Part shown: in pieces, positions 42,438 through 51,435 of the stretch
How the letters are laid out: every line of letters begins with the position of its first letter
How positions within the stretch are numbered: the stretch's first letter is position 1
Assembly (NCBI GenBank): GCA_938014885.1
Contig: CALLQI010000018.1
Coordinates: forward strand, 1 to 64,000
Length of the DNA stretch: 64,000 bases
Origin: an uncultured bacterium
GTDB taxonomy: Bacteria > Planctomycetota > UBA8742 > UBA2392
Reading direction: 5' to 3'
The notes under the pieces: generated by a model
The model's database searches: none
Seen by the model: the letters and a program-made list of their open reading frames with translations, nothing else
What the model was told of the DNA's origin: nothing
Made by a program: the position numbers and the translations under genes

Positions 42438-43748
42438 CTACTTCGCCGCAAACGCGCCCGGCGCGAAGGGATTGGCCGGGTTGCCCAGTTGCAGGCTGAT
42501 CGTGGCCACGCGGGCGGTCTTGGGGTCGCGCTTGCGGGGCTTGCCGTCGCGAAGTTGTTCAAGATCGAACTGCCAAGTGGACACTCCGCTGGATTCACCC
42601 ACGAACTCCATGCGCGCCAGAAGCCGCTGCATGCCCCAGGGGTCCTTGCGATAGTCGAAATCGAGCACGCCGTCGCGCCCCAGGTCAATCACCAGCCGCG
42701 CGTTGTAGCCGCCGCTGAACTGGACCATGGTGAACGGTGCCTGCGAGCGCGTGGCCACGGTAGTGCCACCGGCCTCCATGGTCAGCCGCGCGAATAGCGC
42801 GTTGTCGGCAAGACGCACGCCGGCAACACAGCCGGGGGCGGCCGCATCGTGAAACAGCAGATCGCGAAGCTTCCGGCACCGCTCCAGCACGGGCTTCATA
42901 GCTTCGGGCGAAGTGGCAACGCGCAGCCCGGCCACGGTCACTTCGCCAAGGCGCTTCCAGGCGGCTTCGACCTGCCAGGCGGTGCCGTTGTTTGGGTGCA
43001 GCAGCTTTGTAAGTGCCTCGAAGTCAGCGCCGGCTTCGGCGGCTTCGTCAAACGGGAACTTGGCAAGCTGGCCTTCCAGCGCGTGGTTCACTTCGCGCTG
43101 GAAACGCTCTTCCAGGTTGGCTTCCTCGGCCCGGAAGGCCCCCATGAAGCCTTCAAACGCGGCCGAAAAGCCAACACCGGCTTCTTCGGCGAAGCCGCGG
43201 GTCAGGTCCTGTTCAGCCCGCAAGAAGCTTTCATTGGCGCGCTCGGCGTCCTTGCGCTCAGGAATGCCGGCTGTCTGGCGATACTTCTGCCATGCGTCGC
43301 GGGCGTCTTTGGCGTCCTGCTGTTTTCGCAGCAGCGCGCGGTCGTCGCGTTCGCTGTCGAGCCATGCCATGCCGCTGAAGTTGATGATCACGTAGGCCGC
43401 CATCGCCGTCAGCACCAGCAGCAGCAGCACCCAGCCTTTCCATAGTCCGCGCCGGGGCGGCGCCACAGTGGCGGCGGAAACCACGGGCGCACCGGAAACA
43501 TCCGTGGGCGGTATCCATTCGCGCTGGGTGACGTTTTCGGTGATCGCCTCGCTGCCTGAAACCAGCACCGAGTGCGCGACCGTCACCTGTTGCAGCCTCT
43601 GGCGCAGATCGGCGGCGTGTTGCGCGTCATCGGCGCGCTCGAGGGCAGATTGCAGTTGTGTGGAAAGGCGCTCGAACTTGGCCGCCACGTGCTGGGGCGT
43701 GGCACCGGCATACAGGCCAAGATGTTTCAGCGCCTCGTCGCGATCCAT
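42438..43748 (-). CDS. Single-pass membrane protein with DnaJ-like N-terminus (unknown)
   Basis: A 436-residue protein. Residues 1-65 are helical, and EALKHLGLYAGATPQHVAAK resembles the start of a J-domain, but there is no His-Pro-Asp motif, so it would not stimulate Hsp70. A membrane helix lies at about 105-124. The remaining external part is helical and then beta-rich (about 290-430) with no family I recognise. The gene starts without a Shine-Dalgarno sequence and has a leaderless-type promoter. Confidence 0.75.
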   Translation of the reverse strand: MDRDEALKHLGLYAGATPQHVAAKFERLSTQLQSALERADDAQHAADLRQRLQQVTVAHSVLVSGSEAITENVTQREWIPPTDVSGAPVVSAATVAPPRRGLWKGWVLLLLVLTAMAAYVIINFSGMAWLDSERDDRALLRKQQDAKDARDAWQKYRQTAGIPERKDAERANESFLRAEQDLTRGFAEEAGVGFSAAFEGFMGAFRAEEANLEERFQREVNHALEGQLAKFPFDEAAEAGADFEALTKLLHPNNGTAWQVEAAWKRLGEVTVAGLRVATSPEAMKPVLERCRKLRDLLFHDAAAPGCVAGVRLADNALFARLTMEAGGTTVATRSQAPFTMVQFSGGYNARLVIDLGRDGVLDFDYRKDPWGMQRLLARMEFVGESSGVSTWQFDLEQLRDGKPRKRDPKTARVATISLQLGNPANPFAPGAFAAK

Positions 43749-43760
43749 GGGGGCAAGTTA
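43749..43760 (-). promoter_or_regulatory. Leaderless-type promoter
   Basis: Minus strand: TAACTT (43760-43755), six bases, then ATG at 43748. Confidence 0.45.
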
Positions 43761-43788
43761 GAACGGGCAACCCACCCTGCACAGTACG

Positions 43789-45369
43789 CTAGCGGAATCG
43801 GCTGCGCGCGATCGGCGTCGTGGCGGCCTCGTCCTTCTTGTTGCTGTCGGGGCTTTCGGGCGACACCAGCAGCAGGCCCTCTTTGGCGCAGCGGAACTCG
43901 CGGGTGTTCTTGCCGGTCTCGGTCAGGATGATTTCGCGGGCGACGCCACTGAGTGTGATCTTCACGGTCACGGTGTCGATGCGGTCCGGGTTCTTGTCTT
44001 TCTCAAGTTTCAACAGGATCCAGACGCGCCCGCCGGCCTCATCGGACACAGACTTGTCCAGCACCACCGCGCTGAGCGCGTTGAAGTCTTTGTCGCAGAA
44101 GTACAGGCCCGGGTTCACGTCCATCACTTTGGCTTCGGTGCCGATGCGAACCGTGCCCACTTCATCTTTGGCCGGGGTCGCCGGCCTGTTGGTTACCGTA
44201 CCCGCGCCGCTGCCGGGTGCTGAAGGCTTGCCGACGGGGGTCGCGCCGCCCGGCTGCGGGGCCGGTGCCGGTGCGGGCGGGTTATCTGACGGACCCGCCT
44301 GCGGGCCCGGCGCGTTGACGCGGCCGGGTGCGGCCGGGGCCGAGGCGCCGCCCGCGGGCGCATTGCCCGTGATCGCGCCGCGGTTGTTGCTGTTGTTGTC
44401 GCGGTTGCGGCGCTCGCGGGGCTGGGTGCTTTCCAGCCCGCGGGAGAGGCCACGGTTCGAGTTGACGTTCGTCGGCACCTGCGTTCCGGGGCTGGTCGGG
44501 GTTTGGGGCGTCGGGGTGGTCGGTGTGGTGGGTGTGCTGGTGTCGTTGCTGCCTTCCACGGTGGTTTTGGCCGTGAAACCGACGACGGCCAGCGCACTTT
44601 GGCCCGACAGTGCGCTGCCGCTAACTTCGCAGGCCAAGTCGCCGGCCACGCCGCCCGCGACGCCAAACAGGGCCGTGACCAGCTTGATTTCGGTGACACG
44701 AACCGTGACGTTGGCCAGCGAGGCATTGCCGATGCCGAAGCTGAAGGTCTGGTTGCCCGTGCCCAGCGCCGGGCTGGTGATGCTGCCCTGGTCGATGACC
44801 GCAACTGGTGCTGCCGAGAACGTGGTGCCGGTCGGCGCGGTGATCTGCACAGTGCCGGCAATGCTGCCCTTGATCAGAATGACGCCCGCATTCTGCGGCT
44901 CGGTGACGTTGACGCGAACCAGTTTGATCGATTCGGAGCCCACGCTGGCCTGGCTGCCGGGTACCGCGACGGTGCCCTTGATCGCCAGCGTGGCGCGCAG
45001 CGTGCGCAGCACCTTGCTGCCATTGACGGAATACAGTTCCAAGCTGGCTTCAATGGTGCCAAAGGCGTCCTGGTCCACGTCGATGCGCGCTTCAGCCTCA
45101 TTCTGGTTCAGTATGCTGAACGAGCCGGCCACTACGGTCACGCCGGCGCCAAACTTGAGCTGCGGGGGTTTGCTGCTGCTGCTGCTGAAACCGGAGGTGG
45201 TCGTCGCCACGATGCGGATATTGAAGCCGCGCGCCCCGGCCTCAACGGCGCCGGGCTGGATCACGAAGGACTCTTTCTCGGCTGAGGCCGCGGGTTGTTG
45301 CGGCACTTGGGCGGCAAGGCTGCCGGCGAACAGGGCCAAAAGCAGAATTGAGTTCACGATCCTGGTCAT
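43789..45369 (-). CDS. Secreted Ig-like protein with Pro-rich linker (unknown)
   Basis: A 526-residue exported protein. The signal peptide ends near residue 20 (FAGSLAAQ). Residues about 35-125 and 130-245 are two beta-rich segments; GAGVTVVAGSFSILNQNEAE is typical of secreted Ig-like repeats. Residues about 265-410 are a Pro/Thr/Asn/Arg-rich low-complexity linker. The C-terminal 110 residues are another beta domain. AGGAG precedes the ATG at 45369. It lies between membrane proteins and I cannot assign a role; a surface or periplasmic structural protein is likely. Confidence 0.72.
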   Translation of the reverse strand: MTRIVNSILLLALFAGSLAAQVPQQPAASAEKESFVIQPGAVEAGARGFNIRIVATTTSGFSSSSSKPPQLKFGAGVTVVAGSFSILNQNEAEARIDVDQDAFGTIEASLELYSVNGSKVLRTLRATLAIKGTVAVPGSQASVGSESIKLVRVNVTEPQNAGVILIKGSIAGTVQITAPTGTTFSAAPVAVIDQGSITSPALGTGNQTFSFGIGNASLANVTVRVTEIKLVTALFGVAGGVAGDLACEVSGSALSGQSALAVVGFTAKTTVEGSNDTSTPTTPTTPTPQTPTSPGTQVPTNVNSNRGLSRGLESTQPRERRNRDNNSNNRGAITGNAPAGGASAPAAPGRVNAPGPQAGPSDNPPAPAPAPQPGGATPVGKPSAPGSGAGTVTNRPATPAKDEVGTVRIGTEAKVMDVNPGLYFCDKDFNALSAVVLDKSVSDEAGGRVWILLKLEKDKNPDRIDTVTVKITLSGVAREIILTETGKNTREFRCAKEGLLLVSPESPDSNKKDEAATTPIARSRFR

Positions 45370-45391
45370 ATTCGCTGCTCCTGTGTGGCCG

Positions 45392-45448
45392 TGAGTCCTG
45401 AAGCGGGAGTCTAGAGGCGGGAGCACCCAGGCATTGCGGGCTCCAAAC
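45392..45448. repeat. Short inverted GGGAG/CTCC words
   Basis: GCGGGAGTC and GCGGGAGCAC words (45403-45426) are followed by GGGCTCCAAACTC (45438-45450), a small member of the inverted GGAG/CTCC family between two genes. Confidence 0.4.
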
Positions 45449-46816
45449 TCAAGCTTCCGGCGTCACCTGATCGGTCTTCAACCGCTGTGTTTTCTTCCGC
45501 GTGCTGGTCTTGGTATCGCCACTTGAGGCGCCTTCGGTCTCACTGGGCGGCAGTACCCTTACCTGCACACGACGCACACGGTGCCCCTTGACCTGCAGTA
45601 CCTTCAGCTCCAGCCCATGATACGTCGTTACGTCGCCTTCGGCCGGGATATTCCCGAATGCCTTCAGGGCCAGGCCGGCCACCGTGTCAAAACCCTCAAG
45701 GGCCTCTTGTGGCAGGCTCAGCCCGAGTTGCTGCACCATCAGTTCATCGGTGATGCGGCCGTCCACGACCCAGGTGTGTTCATCCAGCTTCTCAAGCGGT
45801 CGTTCCTCGTCGTCGTACTCGTCGTCTATGCGACCGACGATGCGCTCAACGATGTCTTCCAGCGTGATCAGGCCGGCCGTGCCGCCGTACTCGTCCAGCA
45901 CAATGGCCATGTGCGCGCGGCGCCGGCGCATTTCATCAAGCAGCCCGCCCACGGCCATCGTGCCTGGCACGAACAGCGGTTTGTGCAAGTATGCCAGCAG
46001 GTCAAAGCCGCGCTGGCGGCCGGGGTCGTGGCGCAGGAACTCTTTGAAGTTCAGCACCCCCACGATGTCGTCGAGGTCGCCCCGGTACACCGGCGTACGG
46101 GTGAAGGGCTGGGTGCGGTAGAAACTGCGGATGTCGTCCACCGTAGCCCCGGCCTCAATGCCCTGGATGTCGGTGCGTGGGATCATGACTTCGCGTACGC
46201 GCGTTTCGTTCAGCAGGGATGCGCGCTGGATCAGCTCTTTTTCCTGCGAGTCGATTGCGCCTGCCTTTTCACCCAGGTCGGCCATGGTGTGCAGCTCATG
46301 CACATCGAAGATGTCATCCTGGCCTGGCTTGCGCCCAAGCAGAACCATCACCCCGTTGCTGAGCAGTGTCAGGCCCAGCACTACGGGCGAAAGCACTTTC
46401 ATCAGTACATACAGCGGGTAAGCGGCATTCAGCGCCACGCGCTGGTGAAAGGTCACCGCGATCGTCTTGGGCAGCACTTCGCCAAAGATGAGCAGGAATG
46501 TCACCGAGCCCACCGAGGCCACAATTGGCCCGGCCCAAGGCGGCAATGAGCCACCGTCGCGGATCATGCCCTCAAACACCAGCGTGGCGTACACCGCCAG
46601 CACCACGTTCACGATGTTGTTGCCCACAAGCAGCGCGGCGATCACGCGGCCCTTGACCGCGGTGATGCTTTGCAGCAGCTTCGCGCGGCGGCTGCCCTTT
46701 TCGGCAAGGCGGGCGATGGTCACGGCCGAAATCGCGGTGATCGCGGTTTCAGTCCCTGAAAACGCCGCCGACAACGAAAGCAGCAGCGTGAAGATCAATA
46801 AGGGTAAGGGGTCCAC
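45449..46816 (-). CDS. CNNM/CorC-family transporter with CBS pair
   Basis: A 455-residue membrane protein of the HlyC/CorC (CNNM) type, linked to Mg2+ or Co2+ efflux and tolerance. Residues 1-185 are the DUF21 transmembrane domain (SAAFSGTETAITAIS is diagnostic). Two CBS domains follow at about 210-330 (REVMIPRTDIQGI, then IVLDEYGGTAGLITLEDIVE), and the CorC_HlyC domain ends the protein at about 345-425. The start is GTG with CGGAG upstream. The older name hemolysin does not imply haemolysis. Confidence 0.9.
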   Translation of the reverse strand: MDPLPLLIFTLLLSLSAAFSGTETAITAISAVTIARLAEKGSRRAKLLQSITAVKGRVIAALLVGNNIVNVVLAVYATLVFEGMIRDGGSLPPWAGPIVASVGSVTFLLIFGEVLPKTIAVTFHQRVALNAAYPLYVLMKVLSPVVLGLTLLSNGVMVLLGRKPGQDDIFDVHELHTMADLGEKAGAIDSQEKELIQRASLLNETRVREVMIPRTDIQGIEAGATVDDIRSFYRTQPFTRTPVYRGDLDDIVGVLNFKEFLRHDPGRQRGFDLLAYLHKPLFVPGTMAVGGLLDEMRRRRAHMAIVLDEYGGTAGLITLEDIVERIVGRIDDEYDDEERPLEKLDEHTWVVDGRITDELMVQQLGLSLPQEALEGFDTVAGLALKAFGNIPAEGDVTTYHGLELKVLQVKGHRVRRVQVRVLPPSETEGASSGDTKTSTRKKTQRLKTDQVTPEA

Positions 46817-46914
46817 AACATGCTCCGTGCGCTACTGGGACCGCGCCAGGGCTTTTGTCTCCTAAAGAACACACGGCAGGTCATGCTCGCGGCAACTGGA
46901 TGGGCACGGCACGC

Positions 46915-49770
46915 TCAATTGCGCCCCTTGTGGGCACGGGTGTCGGCGAATTCGGTGCTCACTCGCTCAAGCAACTTCGAAGCCTCGGCGCGGTTGCCGG
47001 CCGCGTTCAGTGCTTGCGCCTTGCCGATCAGCCCCCAGGCGTAGTACTCGCGCACAAGGGCATAGTTGCCGTCTGACTTAGGCGTGGCGGCAAACACCAT
47101 GCTGATGAACTCGTAGGCTTCGGCGTACGCCTCAAGCTCAGACAGCAGCACATAGATGCAAAGTCCCGCGGGCAACGTGCTGCTGCCACGGGGCACCGGC
47201 ATCAGGATGCGTTTGCGCATTTCCGCATCGTGGGTCAGCAGGTGCGTCAGTGCGGTGGCCAGCGCCTTGCCCTTGGCGGCATCGGCGAACTCGCTGCCCG
47301 CGATTTCGGCCTCAAACTTGCCGTCCTTGACCCGCGTGATTGTGAATGACTTGTCCCCCATAGTGGCGGCGCGCTGGATGTTGATCATGACCGTGCCGCC
47401 GCCGAACAGCTTGGCCGCATCCTCGGGCCAGGCGTGCTCTTTCAGCAAGTCGTTCTGGCCGCGCACACCGGGCATGCAGGCGCCAGTCTGGTTGTAGTCG
47501 AGTGCCCGCAATGCGTCCCAGGCCAGCTTGATCTGGTCCATGCGGCGCGCGATGTCTTCGGCCAGCGGCTTGAAGCGCTCGTGCCCCTTGTGTTTCAGGT
47601 AGTCCGCGTGGCCGGTCTCGAAGTCTTTGATCGCCTTTTCGGCGCTTGCAAAGTCGCCGCGCACCAGCGCCTTGCGCGAGCTTTCGAGCCCATCCACGAA
47701 CCCGCGCGACGCGCGGTCATAGGCCTGGTCCATGGCCAGCTTCTGGGCTGACTCGGCTGACTTGCGCACCGTGTCCAGCTTGCCCTCCAGCGCGATGCGA
47801 CGACGCGTCAGGCGCTCTTTGTAGGTTTCCTCGTCGCAGGCCTCTTCGCGCGCGGCTACGTCCTTGGCCAGGCCCTCAAGGATCGTCACGCGCTCGGCCG
47901 GCTCAAGGGCGTCCGAGCGCTGCTCTTCGCTCGTCACGCGCTTTTCAAAGCCGCTGAGGGCCGACTGGCAGGCGGTAATGTAACCCTCCAGCAGCCACGA
48001 GGTTGCCTTGGCGACGATGAGTTTTACCTCTTCGTTTTCGTTGGCTTCGTGCTTCTTGATGAACTCATTGGCCTGGTCACGCGCGGCCTTGAACTTGAAG
48101 TCTTCAACCTGGGCCAGTGCAGCCCGGCGCACGTCTTCCCATTCATCGTTCACCGCGGCAGCACCTAGCGCCAGCGCCTTCATCGCCTCGTCCAGCGCGT
48201 TACGGCGCTTGCGCAACGTGTCTTTCATTGACTCGCTGCCCTTGGGCCATTGCACGAGTGCCTTGTCCAACGCGTCAATCGCTTGCTGATAGTCTGAGGC
48301 CTTAAGCGGCGGGTTGCCGACCAGGAAGTTCGCCACGCCCAGCGCGGCCTTCAGCTCATCGTCAGCAATGCGCGTGTCTTCATCGACCGGCGGCGTGTTG
48401 TTGGCAGGCGCGGTGTTGGTGTTGCCGGCGATCACCGTGGTGTTGTTCTGCGCGGGCGGGTCGTCACTGAAGACGAACACCCACAGCACCGCCACAAGGG
48501 CACCCACGGCAATCACGGCCGCGACGGCCGCGAACATCAAGTTGCGTTTGGCCGCGACCTCGGCGATCTGCTGGCTGGCCTCAGGGCTCAGGCCGCGAGG
48601 CCGGTCGGCAAACGCCGACGAATCCGTGACGGCCTTGCGCTGCTGCAGTGAGTCCCAGTCCGTCAGGTCGCCTGCGATCTCGCTGGCGTGCTGGTAGCGC
48701 TCGGCCGGGTTCTTGGCCAGCATGCGGTCAATCACGGTACTGATCGCCGGCGGGCAATCCGGCACCAGCTCAATCACTGGGCGGTGCGGTTCGCGCACTT
48801 GCTTCTTGAGAATCTCTTTGACGGTGGCGCCGCTGAACATCGTTGAGCCGGTGACGATGCGATAAAACGTCGCGCCCAGCGCGTAGATGTCGGCGCGATG
48901 GTCAATCGGCTTGCCCATCGCCTGCTCGGGTGCGATGTAGTGGGGCGTGCCGAACACTCCGTCTTGTTCCGCCTGCAACTCGACGGTGCTCATGGCCAGG
49001 CCCAGGTCGCCCAGCTTGACGGTGTCGTCTTCCGTGACCATCAGGTTGTCGGGCTTGACGTCGCGATGCACCAGGCCCTTGCGCTCGGCGTAGTCGAGTG
49101 CCGCGCAGGCCTGCCGAATGATGGTGACGGCGCGGCTCAGCGGCAGGGTCTTCGACTTGCTCATTTCCTCCAGCACGCTGCCTTTGCTGGCGTACTCCAT
49201 GCTGAAGTAGTACTGACCCTTTTCGTCGCCGACGTCATAAACCTGGATGATGTTGGGGTGGTTCAGACTGCCTGCGGCGCGGGCTTCTTTGACGAACATG
49301 TCGCAGAACTTTTCGTCCTTCACCAGGTCAGGCGCCAGCACCTTCAGCGCCACAGTGCGGCCCAGGCTCAGCTGCGTGGCCTTGTACACCGTACCCATCG
49401 CGCCACGGCCCAGGCGCTCTTCAATCCGATAGCCGCCGATCTGCTGCCCGATCAGCCCGCCCTGTTTGCTGTCCTGATCGTCGGGCATCCAGGTGATCAG
49501 CGTTTCGCCGATCTGGATGCTGTCGCCGTAGGTCAGCCGGTGCGCCGCTTCCGACTTGCGGCCGTTGACCAGCGTACCGTTGGCGCTGCCCAGGTCTTTG
49601 AGCCCGAACACGCTGCCCTTGCTTGCCACCAGGAAGTGACGGCGCGAGCACATCTGGTCGGAAAGCTGAAGGTCGGCGGCTTTGTCGCGGCCCGCAACGA
49701 CCTGCTGGCCCATCACGACTGTGACGGAGCGACCGCGATCAGGACCTTTCTCGACCAACAGGCGTGGCAT
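46915..49770 (-). CDS. FHA-domain Ser/Thr protein kinase
   Basis: A 951-residue membrane kinase. An FHA domain fills residues 1-98 (VAGRDKAADLQL, SRRHF, GSANGTLVNG). The kinase domain spans 113-375: glycine loop GRGAMGTVYK, Lys143, HRDVKPDN at 235-242, and DLG at 255-257 in place of DFG, a change common in bacterial kinases. A membrane helix is at 411-434. The external 515 residues are helical and TPR-like, with no family named. The FHA domain may recruit autophosphorylated or partner proteins. GGGAAGAG precedes the ATG. Confidence 0.88.
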   Translation of the reverse strand: MPRLLVEKGPDRGRSVTVVMGQQVVAGRDKAADLQLSDQMCSRRHFLVASKGSVFGLKDLGSANGTLVNGRKSEAAHRLTYGDSIQIGETLITWMPDDQDSKQGGLIGQQIGGYRIEERLGRGAMGTVYKATQLSLGRTVALKVLAPDLVKDEKFCDMFVKEARAAGSLNHPNIIQVYDVGDEKGQYYFSMEYASKGSVLEEMSKSKTLPLSRAVTIIRQACAALDYAERKGLVHRDVKPDNLMVTEDDTVKLGDLGLAMSTVELQAEQDGVFGTPHYIAPEQAMGKPIDHRADIYALGATFYRIVTGSTMFSGATVKEILKKQVREPHRPVIELVPDCPPAISTVIDRMLAKNPAERYQHASEIAGDLTDWDSLQQRKAVTDSSAFADRPRGLSPEASQQIAEVAAKRNLMFAAVAAVIAVGALVAVLWVFVFSDDPPAQNNTTVIAGNTNTAPANNTPPVDEDTRIADDELKAALGVANFLVGNPPLKASDYQQAIDALDKALVQWPKGSESMKDTLRKRRNALDEAMKALALGAAAVNDEWEDVRRAALAQVEDFKFKAARDQANEFIKKHEANENEEVKLIVAKATSWLLEGYITACQSALSGFEKRVTSEEQRSDALEPAERVTILEGLAKDVAAREEACDEETYKERLTRRRIALEGKLDTVRKSAESAQKLAMDQAYDRASRGFVDGLESSRKALVRGDFASAEKAIKDFETGHADYLKHKGHERFKPLAEDIARRMDQIKLAWDALRALDYNQTGACMPGVRGQNDLLKEHAWPEDAAKLFGGGTVMINIQRAATMGDKSFTITRVKDGKFEAEIAGSEFADAAKGKALATALTHLLTHDAEMRKRILMPVPRGSSTLPAGLCIYVLLSELEAYAEAYEFISMVFAATPKSDGNYALVREYYAWGLIGKAQALNAAGNRAEASKLLERVSTEFADTRAHKGRN

Positions 49771-49945
49771 CTCTTCCCCGGTACTACTGGCTATCGCACT
49801 CGGTAATCCCAGTGTGCAAACAACACCACGACGGCAAGGGGGCCGTCATGCGCATGAACTTTCTTGCGCGCAAGTATCCAAGGTTTGCAGGGTTGGGTCA
49901 ACGCACGAGATTCGGGGGGCGGGGCGGCCACCCCCACCGGACACT

Positions 49946-50227
49946 CTATCCCCTGATCTTCTCGATCTCGGCTGCCAACTTGAAATCGCGTTCTGTGATT
50001 CCGCCCGCGTCATGAGTACTGAGGCGGATCAGCACCTGCTTATAGACGTTCGTCCATTCCGGGTGATGGTTCAGGCGTTCGGCGGCAAGGGCCACGCGGC
50101 TGAGAAATCCCCACGCGGCACTGAAGTCCGCGAATTCGAACGACTTGGCAATCCCGTCCTCGTCGCGCTCCCAGCCGGGCAGTGTGGCCAGGGCATTTTG
50201 GATATCGGCTTCAGTCGCTCGTTGCAT
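49946..50227 (-). CDS. Pterin-4a-carbinolamine dehydratase
   Basis: A 93-residue enzyme that recycles the pterin cofactor of aromatic amino-acid hydroxylases. The motif ERLNHHPEW...Y with LSTHDAGGIT and FKLAAEIEKI covers the active-site histidines (residues about 53-92). AAAGGAAG precedes the ATG at 50227. It overlaps the end of the upstream gene by 17 bases. No hydroxylase gene is near; in many bacteria this protein occurs without one, and other roles, for example in molybdopterin or transcription, have been proposed. Confidence 0.92.
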   Translation of the reverse strand: MQRATEADIQNALATLPGWERDEDGIAKSFEFADFSAAWGFLSRVALAAERLNHHPEWTNVYKQVLIRLSTHDAGGITERDFKLAAEIEKIRG

Positions 50228-51206
50228 CGTCTTCCTTTGATTCTTCTCGGGCTTCGCGCCACTCACCCTGGAAGGCAACCTGGCCGTCGGCCTTGCGGCC
50301 GGCATGCAGGCGCACCAGTGACGCGCCGTTGCGATCCATAATCGATAGTTCAATCCGCCCTGCAGTGCGCGCGGGAATGGCGCTCACGCCCGGACCGGCG
50401 GCCGCCTTGGTCAGCACTTTTTGCAGATTCTCGTACGCGACCTTGGCGAGTTTGGGGTCCGCGTCGGCCTCACGAAGTGCTTTTTCGTCTTCAGGGCGCA
50501 GGTATTTGGCGATGCCGGCCAGGCGGTCTTCCGGGTCTGTGCTGGGCTTCAGGGCGTCCTGCATGACGGTGATGGCCTGCGTCAGCGCGCCCTCTTCCAT
50601 GGCCAGGCAGCGGGCCAGGCCGCCGTCGAAGGTAAATGGCTTTTGCTCGCTGGCGGGTTTGATTCGGTCTGCGGCGTCGCGCCCGACGAGGTAATCCAGC
50701 TCCGACAAGTTCAGCAGTTCGGGGCGGACCATGCCGTCGCCGAAGTACGGGGCGCAGTTCACGACCGTCGCTGCGGCCGCGCCGTGCAGGTTCACTTCGA
50801 TTTCGGCGATGCGCCATCCGGCCTCGATCAGGCGCCAGCGCACGAAAACGGCGACGCTTGCGCCAAGTGCCAGCGGGCGCTCACAGATCAACAGGACTTC
50901 GGTGGCGTCGGCAGGCAGGTTGCTGACTTCGGGGGTTGATTCCAGCGCCTTGAAGAACAGTTTGCCCAGGCGCGTGTCGCGATGGCGCACCAGTTGCGCC
51001 AGACGCAACTTGAAGCGTTCGAGTTCTGCCGGTGTGGCAGGCTGGTTCACGAGCATGGACAGCAGTGCTTCACGCGCTGCCGTGGTGTCTTCCTTGGTAT
51101 CGAAAGCCGGATTTTGCAGCGCCTTGGCAAACGGAACGACCGATAACGTGGTTGCACCCACGAATGTGGGCATGGCCAGAAGCAGCAGCAGTGTGGCAAG
51201 GCGCAT
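50211..51206 (-). CDS. Exported protein of unknown function
   Basis: A 331-residue protein with a signal peptide at residues 1-18 (LLLLLAMPTFVGA). The mature part is mixed helix and strand; VLLICERPLALGASVAVFVR and a C-terminal beta region with RIELSIMDRNGASLVRL stand out. It ends in an acidic tail. I recognise no family. The frame is open upstream of 51206, but the signal peptide and lack of coding character upstream set the start. It overlaps and precedes the pterin dehydratase on the same strand, so they are co-transcribed. Confidence 0.75.
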   Translation of the reverse strand: MRLATLLLLLAMPTFVGATTLSVVPFAKALQNPAFDTKEDTTAAREALLSMLVNQPATPAELERFKLRLAQLVRHRDTRLGKLFFKALESTPEVSNLPADATEVLLICERPLALGASVAVFVRWRLIEAGWRIAEIEVNLHGAAAATVVNCAPYFGDGMVRPELLNLSELDYLVGRDAADRIKPASEQKPFTFDGGLARCLAMEEGALTQAITVMQDALKPSTDPEDRLAGIAKYLRPEDEKALREADADPKLAKVAYENLQKVLTKAAAGPGVSAIPARTAGRIELSIMDRNGASLVRLHAGRKADGQVAFQGEWREAREESKEDDATSD

Positions 51207-51435
51207 TGGGGTTCCGCGCAAGTGATTACGGGATCGGACGATAGCCTGTCGCATGGAATGGCGGAAGGACTGGAGCCCTGCACCTTTGGTCTTGTTTGTG
51301 AGCGGCGCAAGTGGTTGAATCACGGGTGCTTGCAGCCCCCAATTGCAGCGGTATCGCGCCCGGCGGGTGCCAGGGCCAGTTCCGTTGCAGCGGACGTTGC
51401 GCCGTAGTGCTGGCATCGATTGACGGCGGGTTCCC

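Noticed and set aside
43820..45394. A 524-codon plus-strand frame
   Set aside because: Antisense of the secreted Ig-like protein, which has a signal peptide and Shine-Dalgarno site; the plus-strand translation is Pro/Ser/Ala filler.
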